Shown: positions 28,699 to 37,086, counted from the stretch's first letter. The stretch: 38,270 bases of DNA from Cytophagaceae bacterium (GCA_947494535.1 CANLVU010000009.1:1-38270); one strand, 5' to 3'. A program made the numbers and translations. The notes: generated by a model not told the origin, from the sequence alone.

Positions 28699-29167
28699 AC
28701 ATAAAATTATCACCTTAGCTGAAGGAATCGAGATTCGCAAACAGTGGAAAGCGAATGGAGACAAAGTCGTTTTCACGAATGGCTGCTTCGATATTTTGCA
28801 TTTAGGCCACGTCGATTATTTAGAAAAATCCAGTGAATTTGGCACACAAATGATCGTTGCAGTTAACTCGGATGCTTCTGTGCGTACCTTGGAAAAAGGT
28901 GTAGAAAGACCAGTGAACTCCGAATATGCCAGAGCTCGACTGATTGCGGCTTTGGGTTTTGTTTCAATGGTGATTATTTTCGGGGAGCCCACGCCTTTAG
29001 AACTCATCAATTCCCTCAGCCCAGACGTGTTAGTTAAGGGTGACGATTATACCATCGAGACGATTGTGGGGGCCAAAGAAGTCATTGCAGCCGGTGGAGA
29101 AGTAAAAACCATCGCGTTAGTACCCAATTATTCAACTACTCAACTCATTCAAAAACTTAAACAATAA
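28682..29167 (+). CDS. rfaE2: D-glycero-beta-D-manno-heptose 1-phosphate adenylyltransferase
   Basis: ORF 161 aa; VVFTNGCFDILHLGHVDYLEKS nucleotidyltransferase motif; overlaps the upstream CDS by 17 nt. Confidence 0.9.
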   Translation: MSNRTEHKIITLAEGIEIRKQWKANGDKVVFTNGCFDILHLGHVDYLEKSSEFGTQMIVAVNSDASVRTLEKGVERPVNSEYARARLIAALGFVSMVIIFGEPTPLELINSLSPDVLVKGDDYTIETIVGAKEVIAAGGEVKTIALVPNYSTTQLIQKLKQ

Positions 29168-29171
29168 GACC

Positions 29172-29852
29172 ATGTATTTCATTGCCATCATTTTCGGAGT
29201 CGCAGGTATGCTTATCTCTTGGCGACTAAAATCCAAATTCAAAACCTATTCTCAAACACCGCTACAAAGTAACCTATCCGGCTACGAAATCGCCGAGCAA
29301 ATGCTGGCCGATCACGGTATTACAGACGTTCGAGTTATCTCGGTGGAAGGCCAATTAACGGACCACTACAATCCCGCAGATAAAACCGTTAATTTAAGTA
29401 ATGATGTATTCCACGGCCGCAACGCTGCTGCCGCTGCCGTTTCTGCCCACGAATGTGGACACGCCGTACAACACGCCAGAGCTTACTCCTATTTACAATT
29501 ACGTAGCGCTCTGGTTCCCATGCTTAGTATTTCGAATGGATTTATGCCCATCCTATTAATGATTGGAATGATGGTTTTGTATTCAACAGGAAGCACCACC
29601 TTATTAGCGATTGGCGTTGCCCTTTTCGCTATGGCCACTCTTTTTAGTTTTGTCACTCTTCCTGTCGAATTCGATGCCTCTAACAGAGCCTTGAATTGGA
29701 TCAAAGAAAAAGGAATCGTAACGCCTACCGAATACGAGATGTCTAAAGATGCGCTTTGGTGGGCTGCGATGACGTATGTTGTTGCCGCGCTGGGTATGTT
29801 AGCGCAGTTGCTTTATTATCTTAATTTGTTGGGTGGAAGAAGTCGAGATTAG
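29172..29852 (+). CDS. Zinc metallopeptidase (YugP-like)
   Basis: ORF 226 aa; VSAHECGHAVQHA HExxH motif, DVFHGRNAAAAAVSAHECGHA, C-terminal TM segments. Confidence 0.9.
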   Translation: MYFIAIIFGVAGMLISWRLKSKFKTYSQTPLQSNLSGYEIAEQMLADHGITDVRVISVEGQLTDHYNPADKTVNLSNDVFHGRNAAAAAVSAHECGHAVQHARAYSYLQLRSALVPMLSISNGFMPILLMIGMMVLYSTGSTTLLAIGVALFAMATLFSFVTLPVEFDASNRALNWIKEKGIVTPTEYEMSKDALWWAAMTYVVAALGMLAQLLYYLNLLGGRSRD

Positions 29853-29857
29853 AGATA

Positions 29858-29970
29858 AGAGAGTATAGAGCAAAGATATGGTAACAAAAAAAGGGAGCGA
29901 ATGCTCCCTTTTTTGTTTAAGTCTGGAGGAAAAGAGTCCGAAGTAAAACCATCTATGCTCTATACTCTCT
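29858..29970. repeat. 15-bp inverted repeat enclosing a terminator hairpin
   Basis: AGAGAGTATAGAGCA (29858-29872) vs TGCTCTATACTCTCT (29956-29970); terminator GGGAGC-GAAT-GCTCCC with A/T tracts (29886-29915) inside. Confidence 0.85.
29886..29915. terminator. Bidirectional Rho-independent terminator
   Basis: A tract-GGGAGC-GAAT-GCTCCC-T tract between convergent genes. Confidence 0.87.
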
Positions 29971-29982
29971 ACTCTATAATCT
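29959..29982 (-). repeat. Dispersed intergenic repeat copy 1 (AGATTATAGAGTAGAGAGTATAGA)
   Basis: 24-nt exact match, on the opposite strand, to 36920-36943. Confidence 0.9.
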
Positions 29983-29987
29983 ATACT

Positions 29988-31706
29988 CTATTTATTTACG
30001 TTCAATTTTGAACGTCTATAGCTATACCCAAAATAAATCAACACCCCTGCCAAACACCAATACATAAACCGTTCCCAGTTCGTGGAGCCCATTTGGGTCA
30101 TTAAATACAGGTTAACTAATAATCCCAAAACGGGTATAAGTGATAATTTCTTTGTCACGCTGAAGAAGGATATTACCGCCCAAATAACGAAAAACCCAAA
30201 CATGATGAAGTGATCCACTTTCGTTTCGCCTGAATACAAGCCTTCTAACCACTCAACCAGATTTACTCCAGAATAGGACATCAAACCAATGGCTAAGACC
30301 AGCGATAGGCCTACGTAATAACTTGAGTTAATGTAAGGGATTTTGAATTTGGATTTCTTTTGATTTTCTGGATCGAGATCTAATACTAATACACCGCCAC
30401 AGACCAATACAAAGGCGAATAGGGTTCCAATAGAACTTAAATTAATTACCTCTTCCAGGTTTGCAAACAAGGCAGGCACCCCTACTAAAACACCGGTCAT
30501 GATGGTGGAGAAAGAAGGAGTCCGGTATTTGGGGTGAATGCGGGAGAAGGCTTTTGGCAATAAACCATCGCGTGACATCGTCATCCAGATACGGGGTTGA
30601 CCTAATTGATAGACTAAAAGCGCTGATGTTAAAGCGATTACGGCACTGGCTGCTACGATTCCGGCTACTGATGGCAATCCGACATGCATGAACATGAAGG
30701 CCAAAGGATCCTCAATTCCAGCTAATTCCTGAGATGGGACAATTCCCGTTAATACCAAAGTAACCAATACGTAAAGGACGGTACAAATAATGAGGGCATA
30801 CATCATGGCTTTGGGAATATCCCGCTGCGGATTCTTGCATTCCTCTGCCGTGGTGGAAATGGAGTCAAAGCCAATGTAGGCAAAGCAAACGGCGGCTACA
30901 CTCTTTAAAACACCCGAAATTCCATTAGGCGCAAAAGGCGTCCAGTTCTCTACCTGCACATAGAAAGCTCCCACACCTACCACGATCACAATGACTAATA
31001 ATTTCAAGATCACCAGAATGTTGTTCGTGTTTTTTGACTCCCTTATACCAATGTAGACCAAATAGGTTATCGCAACCGTGATCAATAGTGCTGGAATGTT
31101 AGCTACGAAATGCCAGCCAAAAAGAAGGGGAGCAGACTGATAGGCGGTATAGCCTTCACGGAGATTAACAGATAAAGCTTCGAATTTTTGACCATCGGCA
31201 AGTGCGGAGGAGGCTTCGGTGAAGGCTCTTTTGGCAGATAAATAATCCATCGTCACAAACTCCGGCACATGTACACCTAGACCTTCTAGTAAATCTACGA
31301 AGTATTTAGACCACGAAATGGCCACAGCTACGTTAGAAATGGCATATTCTAAGAGCAAATTCCAGCCTAAAATCCAGGCCACAATCTCCCCCAAACTCGT
31401 ATAAGCATAGGTGTATGCACTACCAGAAATAGGTACAGTGGCAGCAAAACGCGCATAGCAGAAGGCGGTAAACATACAGGCCATGGCCGTGAATACAAAC
31501 AACATCGATACGGCAGGGCCACCATTTGCAGAAGCTTGTCCAATGGCAGAAAATATACTTGCCCCGATGATCGCCGCTACACCCATGAAGGTCAAATCGC
31601 GTACACCAAGGTTTCGATCCATCGAATTCCCCTCTAAACTTTCGATTTCTAATTGATCTGAAATTATTTTATCAATGGATTTTTTGCGAAAAAAACTTGA
31701 CCACAT
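29988..31706 (-). CDS. APC family amino acid permease
   Basis: ORF 572 aa; about 12+ TM segments; GVAAIIGASIFSAIGQAS, FAYIGFDSISTTAEECKNPQRDIP. Confidence 0.92.
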   Translation of the reverse strand: MWSSFFRKKSIDKIISDQLEIESLEGNSMDRNLGVRDLTFMGVAAIIGASIFSAIGQASANGGPAVSMLFVFTAMACMFTAFCYARFAATVPISGSAYTYAYTSLGEIVAWILGWNLLLEYAISNVAVAISWSKYFVDLLEGLGVHVPEFVTMDYLSAKRAFTEASSALADGQKFEALSVNLREGYTAYQSAPLLFGWHFVANIPALLITVAITYLVYIGIRESKNTNNILVILKLLVIVIVVGVGAFYVQVENWTPFAPNGISGVLKSVAAVCFAYIGFDSISTTAEECKNPQRDIPKAMMYALIICTVLYVLVTLVLTGIVPSQELAGIEDPLAFMFMHVGLPSVAGIVAASAVIALTSALLVYQLGQPRIWMTMSRDGLLPKAFSRIHPKYRTPSFSTIMTGVLVGVPALFANLEEVINLSSIGTLFAFVLVCGGVLVLDLDPENQKKSKFKIPYINSSYYVGLSLVLAIGLMSYSGVNLVEWLEGLYSGETKVDHFIMFGFFVIWAVISFFSVTKKLSLIPVLGLLVNLYLMTQMGSTNWERFMYWCLAGVLIYFGYSYRRSKLNVNK

Positions 31707-31779
31707 ACGGTTTTGGATTGTTAATGAAGGGACAAAAATACATCTTTCTGAAAGAAATTCTAATTTGATTGATTTAGAT

Positions 31780-31787
31780 TACCTTTG
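31780..31787 (+). promoter_or_regulatory. TAnnTTTG element immediately upstream of the GT2 start
   Basis: TACCTTTG ends 4 nt before the ATG at 31792. Confidence 0.5.
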
Positions 31788-31791
31788 TGAC

Positions 31792-32796
31792 ATGTCTGTC
31801 GCAGTCGTCATATTAAATTTCAATGGTCGGAAATTCTTAGCCGACTTTCTACCGATCGTGTTGGAAAACACACCGGATGCAACGATTTACGTGGCAGATA
31901 ATGGCTCATCTGACGATTCTTTGGCACTTTTAGCCTCCAATTTTCCCGGCGTTTCTGTGTTGTCATGGGCAGAAAACTTAGGCTATGCTGGAGGATATAA
32001 TTTTGCATTAGGCCAAATAAAAGCCGACTATTTTGTTTTAATGAATTCGGATATCGCACCGCGAAAGAATTGGTTACAACCTTTAGTAGCGTATTTCGAA
32101 GCGCATCCTCTGGTCGCCGCAGCACAACCTTTTTTACTGGACTATCACAAACCTGATTATTTTGAATATGCTGGCGCAGCCGGTGGATTTTGGGATTCCT
32201 ATGGATACCCTTTCTGCAGAGGGCGCCTTTTCGATACACTAGAAAAAAATGAAGGCCAATATGCAACCTCCATCGTCAACTGGGCCACAGGTGCTTGTCT
32301 GATGGTTCGCGCTGAAGCTTTTCAAAAGGTAGGCGGTTTAGACCCCTACCTATTTGCCCATATGGAAGAAATCGACTTATGTTGGAGAATGCAAAGGGCC
32401 GGATATGCCATCGCAGCTGTGGCCGAAAGTGAAGTGCTACATGTAGGCGGTGGTACACTGAACAAAGAGAACCCTTTCAAAACCTACTTGAATTTCCGCA
32501 ATAACTTAATTTTACTCCATAAAAACCTAGCGCCATCTCAGCGTTTCTCGACGATTTTCAGTCGAATGATCTTAGATGGAATTGCAGGGCTTAAGTTTTT
32601 AACAGAAGGGAAAATAGGTTCATTTATGGCTATCTTGAAAGCCCACTATGGCTTTTACCACTACCTCTTCTTCGTGAAAGACAAGCAGAATTTATCCCCA
32701 TCATTGCATAAAAACTGGGTATCTAGTTATTCAGGAAATATTCTAACTGACTATTTTCTGAAAGGCAAAAAGAAATTTAATCAGATCAAATTTTAG
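31792..32796 (+). CDS. Glycosyltransferase family 2
   Basis: Internal ATG 31792 gives MSVAVVILNFNGRKFL; ADNGSSDDSL, LMNSDIAP, HMEEIDLCWRMQRAGY. Confidence 0.93.
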   Translation: MSVAVVILNFNGRKFLADFLPIVLENTPDATIYVADNGSSDDSLALLASNFPGVSVLSWAENLGYAGGYNFALGQIKADYFVLMNSDIAPRKNWLQPLVAYFEAHPLVAAAQPFLLDYHKPDYFEYAGAAGGFWDSYGYPFCRGRLFDTLEKNEGQYATSIVNWATGACLMVRAEAFQKVGGLDPYLFAHMEEIDLCWRMQRAGYAIAAVAESEVLHVGGGTLNKENPFKTYLNFRNNLILLHKNLAPSQRFSTIFSRMILDGIAGLKFLTEGKIGSFMAILKAHYGFYHYLFFVKDKQNLSPSLHKNWVSSYSGNILTDYFLKGKKKFNQIKF

Positions 32797-33014
32797 ATAT
32801 CCCAGACGCTCGGGTTATTTCTTTGACGTAAATAGCGACGGATATTCATCCAAAAAGCTAAAATCAAATAAATAATAACCGGGGAACCCATCGTGATAAA
32901 CGAAGTGTAAATAAAGTATAATCGAATGCTGCTGGTGGAAATATTTAACTTCTCTCCTAAGCGAGTACAGACGCCAAATGCCTGATTCTCAACAAAAAAT
33001 TTCAGTTTTTCCAT
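32793..33014 (-). CDS. PspC domain-containing small membrane protein
   Basis: ORF 73 aa; FGVCTRLGEKLNISTSSIRLYFIYTSF PspC-like motif and TM segment. Confidence 0.85.
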   Translation of the reverse strand: MEKLKFFVENQAFGVCTRLGEKLNISTSSIRLYFIYTSFITMGSPVIIYLILAFWMNIRRYLRQRNNPSVWDI

Positions 33015-33059
33015 AGGGTGTTAATTGAAAGTTCAAATTTAAGCAAATTTAATAGCAAA

Positions 33060-33095
33060 TAACGTTAACTAAAAATAGTTACATAAAATATATGT
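33060..33095. repeat. Cluster of three contiguous palindromes upstream of csp
   Basis: TAACGTTA (33060-33067), TAACTA-AAAA-TAGTTA (33066-33081), ACATA-AAATA-TATGT (33081-33095). Confidence 0.7.
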
Positions 33096-33142
33096 ATTTT
33101 TATATTATATTTTAAATTAATTGGAAATTTATTTAAAAAGTC

Positions 33143-33172
33143 TTGCATGCAATTGTTTTCTTTCTACATTTG
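33143..33172 (+). promoter_or_regulatory. csp promoter
   Basis: TTG (33143-33145)-N19-TACATTTG (33165-33172), about 50 nt upstream of the ATG at 33226. Confidence 0.65.
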
Positions 33173-33225
33173 AGAGCTTGAAAGACTTTCGTCTGGATGG
33201 TTTTAATTTTTTTAACATTATTTTT

Positions 33226-33420
33226 ATGCAAACTGGTAAAGTAAAATTTTTCAACGAGACGAAAGGTTTCGGATTCGTTGTTGACGATCAAACAGGTGAA
33301 GACATTTTCGTACACGTAACTGGCCTTTCAGGTGTTACTATCCGCGAAAATGATTCAGTATCTTACGAAGTTACTGATGGAAAGCGTGGCGCAAACGCTA
33401 TCAACGTAAAGAAAATCTAA
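33226..33420 (+). CDS. Cold shock protein (CspA family)
   Basis: 64 aa from the internal ATG 33226: MQTGKVKFFNETKGFGFVVDDQTGEDIFVHVTGL. Confidence 0.95.
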   Translation: MQTGKVKFFNETKGFGFVVDDQTGEDIFVHVTGLSGVTIRENDSVSYEVTDGKRGANAINVKKI

Positions 33421-33520
33421 TTTTCTAACGTTTTTTTGATTAGAGAAAATCTTTATTTACAATATATATTTAGGCTTGACCTACAAAAATTGCAACATTG
33501 ATCTCTAGTTAAAGAGAAAT

Positions 33521-33552
33521 AAAAAAAGCCTTCTTAACGGAAGGCTTTTTTT
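33521..33552. terminator. Bidirectional Rho-independent terminator between csp and lysS
   Basis: A tract-GCCTTC-ttaacg-GAAGGC-T tract. Confidence 0.88.
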
Positions 33553-33571
33553 ATGCACATAGGTGAAGTAA

Positions 33572-35287
33572 TTATCCTTGAATCCAAGTCATCACTTCTT
33601 CCTTCGTCGGCATCGCCGCATCTATCTTCAATTTCTTGCGCATTCCACCTAAATCATTGAACACTTTATTCGGGTTAGCGGCATCTAAGGCTTCCAAAGT
33701 TAAAATACCCATCTTTTGTAAAGCTGGAATCCAAACTTCAGATATACCTCTTTCTGCGAAAGCAGATTCAGAATCTACTTCTTTAATAACCTCTTGGCGC
33801 ATTTGAGGGAAGAACAATACTTCTTGAATAGATGACTGGTTCGTCATCAACATCGTCAAACGGTCGATTCCGATACCTATACCAGAAGTAGGTGGCATCG
33901 CATATTCTAGCGAGCGAATGAAATCATGATCCATCGCCATTGCTTCGTCGTCTCCACGCTCTGCTAAGGCTAACTGATCTTCGAAACGCTCTTTTTGATC
34001 AATTGGGTCATTTAATTCAGAGTAAGCATTCGCGATTTCTTTTCCATTCACGAATAGCTCGAAACGCTCCACTAATCCTTCTTTCGAACGGTGCTTCTTC
34101 GTTAAAGGCGACATCTCCACAGGATAATCCGTGATGAAGGTAGGCTGAATCAAGTTTGCTTCTACTTTCTCGCCAAATAATTCGTCAATCAGCTTTCCTT
34201 TACCCATTCCTTTATCCACTTCCATTCCGAACTGTACACACTTCGCGCGCAATTCATCTTCTGTCAAGGCATCCACATCTACTCCAGAATACTGCAAAAT
34301 AGCACCTGAGATAGTTAAACGAGGATAAGGACCAGCAAATTCAATTTCGTTCTCCCCTACCGTGATTTTAGTTTTACCATGCAGTCGAGAAGCCACCGTT
34401 TCGAAGATCAACTCCGTCAAGTTCATCATCCAATTGTAATCCTTATAGGCTACATAGAATTCCAACGAAGTAAATTCTGGATTGTGCGTACGGTCCATTC
34501 CTTCATTACGGAACATTTTACCGAACTCATACACCCCATCAAAACCACCCACGATCAGACGCTTTAGATATAATTCATTTGCAATACGCAAATAAAGGGG
34601 CATATCTAAGGTATTGTGGTGGGTCTTGAACGGACGAGCCGAGGCTCCACCATGTACCGCTTGCAATACCGGAGTTTCCACCTCTAACCAGCCACGTTCG
34701 TCAAACATCGAACGCATGGTAGAAATGATCTTCGCTCGCTTGATAAAGATGTCTTTTACGGATGGATTAACGATTAAATCAACATAACGCTGTCTGTAAC
34801 GCATTTCTGGATCAGAAAAGGCGTCGTAGGTTTGGCCATCTGCTTCTTTAACAACAGGAAGTGGCTTTAAGGCTTTGGAGAGAATCGTAAACTCACGCAC
34901 GTGAACGGAGATTTCCCCCATCTGCGTCGTGAAAACATATCCTTTTACACCGATGATATCACCGATGTCTAGTAACTTTTTAAATACCGTATTGTACAAG
35001 GTTTTGTCCTCGCCTGGACAAAGATCGTCACGGCGGAAGTATAATTGAATACGGCCATTCGCGTCCTGAAGCTCAGCAAATGAGGCATTTCCCATGATAC
35101 GGAAGCCCATTAAGCGACCTGCTAATACCACGTCTTGGAAGTTTCCAGACTCCGGTTTAAATTCTGCCAAAATCTGATCAGAATAAACATTCACCGGGTA
35201 TTCCTGTGCAGGATAAGGATCAAATCCCATCGCCAATAACTCCTGGCGCTTTTGTCTCCTCAATAATTCTTGCTCACTTAAAATCAT
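33572..35287 (-). CDS. lysS: Lysyl-tRNA synthetase (class II) with C-terminal extension
   Basis: ORF 571 aa; FRNEGMDRTHNPEFTSLEFY, SGIGIGIDRLTMLMTNQSSIQEVLFFP; about 65 aa extension after the core. Confidence 0.96.
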   Translation of the reverse strand: MILSEQELLRRQKRQELLAMGFDPYPAQEYPVNVYSDQILAEFKPESGNFQDVVLAGRLMGFRIMGNASFAELQDANGRIQLYFRRDDLCPGEDKTLYNTVFKKLLDIGDIIGVKGYVFTTQMGEISVHVREFTILSKALKPLPVVKEADGQTYDAFSDPEMRYRQRYVDLIVNPSVKDIFIKRAKIISTMRSMFDERGWLEVETPVLQAVHGGASARPFKTHHNTLDMPLYLRIANELYLKRLIVGGFDGVYEFGKMFRNEGMDRTHNPEFTSLEFYVAYKDYNWMMNLTELIFETVASRLHGKTKITVGENEIEFAGPYPRLTISGAILQYSGVDVDALTEDELRAKCVQFGMEVDKGMGKGKLIDELFGEKVEANLIQPTFITDYPVEMSPLTKKHRSKEGLVERFELFVNGKEIANAYSELNDPIDQKERFEDQLALAERGDDEAMAMDHDFIRSLEYAMPPTSGIGIGIDRLTMLMTNQSSIQEVLFFPQMRQEVIKEVDSESAFAERGISEVWIPALQKMGILTLEALDAANPNKVFNDLGGMRKKLKIDAAMPTKEEVMTWIQG

Positions 35288-35313
35288 TTGAACGTGTTTT
35301 TACGAATGAACCA

Positions 35314-35321
35314 CAAAATTA
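35314..35321 (-). promoter_or_regulatory. TAnnTTTG element upstream of lysS
   Basis: Minus strand TAATTTTG about 26 nt upstream of the lysS ATG. Confidence 0.45.
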
Positions 35322-35432
35322 GCCATTTCCTTTGGGAATTAAAACTCTTAAATCTTGTTAATGAGGTTGTGCGAGGCGAATTTTCGATTAAATTCGCAGT
35401 ACAAATTTTAAAAATATTAATACCAAATAGAA

Positions 35433-36914
35433 ATGAATAATCAGCTTAAGTCGTATGCGATCATTGCATTAATGTCGAGTGGAGTCACTTTAGGTGCCTA
35501 TTCGCTCTTTAATTTAGGTAATAATACATCCGGATTCTCGGATGCACCGTCCGCCTTTACCACCTCCGTATCCAATCAAATCGTTCCAGGAAACCCAGGT
35601 GAATTCACCTATGCGGCGGAAAAAACAACCCCTGCTGTGGTTCACATCAAGACGAAGATGGAAACACGTCAAAGACAACAACAATTCTCGAGCCCTTTCG
35701 ATGACTTCTTTGGTTTTGGAGATCCATTCGGTGGCGGTGGCCGAAGACAACAGCAACAACCACAAGAGGCGTCTGGTTCTGGAGTAATCATCTCCGCTGA
35801 CGGCTATATTGTGACTAATAACCACGTGGTGGCAGAAGCTTCTGAGGTAACCGTTATTTTAAATGACAAGCGTGAATACAAAGCGAAGGTTATTTCAACG
35901 GATCCATCTTCGGATTTAGCGGTGATTCAAATCAAGGAAACGAATTTGCCTTTCTTAACTTTTGGCGATTCTGATGCGCTTCGCGTGGGCGAATGGGTAT
36001 TAGCCGTGGGGAATCCATTTAATCTAGAGTCAACGGTTACAGCAGGTATCGTTTCTGCCAAAGGTCGTCAAAACATCATCGACCGCGATAGCCCAGACAT
36101 GAATCCACTTGAATCCTTCATCCAAACGGATGCTGCAGTAAATCCAGGCAACTCCGGTGGGGCTTTGGTGAACTTAAAAGGGGAATTAATCGGTATCAAC
36201 ACCGCCATCTATTCTCGTACAGGTCAGTTTGCAGGTTACTCCTTCGCAGTTCCAGTGAGCATCGTGAAGAAAGTATCTGGTGATCTAATTAAATACGGAA
36301 ACGTACAACGTGGCTTCTTAGGCGTTCAGATCTCTGAAGTAAATGCCAAATTAGCAGACGAAAAAGACCTTAAAACTAGCGCCGGTGTCTATGTAGGAGG
36401 CTTCTCTGAAAACTCAGCAGCTAAAGATGCAGGTATCAAAATCAACGACGTAATCACTAAGGTAGACGGAGTAGAGACTAAATCAACTTCGAAGTTAATG
36501 GAAATCGTCAGCAGAAAGCGTCCAGGTGAGCCACTTCAAGTAACAGTTAACCGCGATGGAGCCACAAAGGAATTCAAGGTAACCTTAAAAAACAAAGACG
36601 GCAACACCGAAATCGTGAAAGGCGACAACTCTCCTGAATCAGCGAAATCAGAGTTCTTAGGAGCTAAATTCGCAAGCTTGACTCCAGCTGAAATGAAGAA
36701 ATTCGGAGTAAGTTCAGGTGTAAAGATCGCCGAGGTATTACCAGATGGCCGTCTAGAAATGTATGGCCTAGCGAAAGGTTCTGTCATCACTAAGATCAAC
36801 GACAAAGTGATCAATTCTCCTAAGGAGGCGATTGAGGCTTTGGAATCTAGAAAAGGACGCATCAAGCTAGAGGGTGTGGATGTGGATGGGTCGAGGTTTA
36901 TTTACGTGCTGTAG
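35433..36914 (+). CDS. DegP/HtrA (Do-like) serine endoprotease with two PDZ domains
   Basis: ORF 493 aa; SGVIISADGYIVTNNHVVA, SDLAVIQI, QTDAAVNPGNSGGALVN, PDZ repeats. Confidence 0.95.
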   Translation: MNNQLKSYAIIALMSSGVTLGAYSLFNLGNNTSGFSDAPSAFTTSVSNQIVPGNPGEFTYAAEKTTPAVVHIKTKMETRQRQQQFSSPFDDFFGFGDPFGGGGRRQQQQPQEASGSGVIISADGYIVTNNHVVAEASEVTVILNDKREYKAKVISTDPSSDLAVIQIKETNLPFLTFGDSDALRVGEWVLAVGNPFNLESTVTAGIVSAKGRQNIIDRDSPDMNPLESFIQTDAAVNPGNSGGALVNLKGELIGINTAIYSRTGQFAGYSFAVPVSIVKKVSGDLIKYGNVQRGFLGVQISEVNAKLADEKDLKTSAGVYVGGFSENSAAKDAGIKINDVITKVDGVETKSTSKLMEIVSRKRPGEPLQVTVNRDGATKEFKVTLKNKDGNTEIVKGDNSPESAKSEFLGAKFASLTPAEMKKFGVSSGVKIAEVLPDGRLEMYGLAKGSVITKINDKVINSPKEAIEALESRKGRIKLEGVDVDGSRFIYVL

Positions 36915-36919
36915 AGAGT

Positions 36920-36943
36920 AGATTATAGAGTAGAGAGTATAGA
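36920..36943 (+). repeat. Dispersed intergenic repeat copy 2 (AGATTATAGAGTAGAGAGTATAGA)
   Basis: 24-nt exact match, on the opposite strand, to 29959-29982. Confidence 0.9.
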
Positions 36944-36945
36944 TG

Positions 36946-37056
36946 AAAGCACAAAGAATAAAGCATAGAGGTGGTATCGCCTGCGGCGATTCCTTTGTGA
37001 AGAATTTTTCACGAATTCATCCGCTTCGCGGATGCCTACTTTATTCTTTGTGCTTT
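36946..37056. repeat. Multibranched palindromic intergenic element (outer stem plus three hairpins)
   Basis: Outer arms AAAGCACAAAGAATAAAG (36946-36963)/CTTTATTCTTTGTGCTTT (37039-37056); hairpins ATCGCC-TGC-GGCGAT, TTTGTGAA-gaattt-TTCACGAA, CATCCGC-TTC-GCGGATG. Confidence 0.85.
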
Positions 37057-37086
37057 ATGCTTTAAAAAAGTCGCGACTAAAAAAAT

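Noticed and set aside
31820-32266. 148-aa minus-strand ORF antisense to the GT2 gene
   Set aside because: Fully inside a confident CDS; no domain-like motif, low-complexity and basic composition; consistent with a chance antisense ORF.
35514-35825. 103-aa minus-strand ORF and 81-aa plus frame within degP
   Set aside because: Out-of-frame translations of the well supported HtrA gene.
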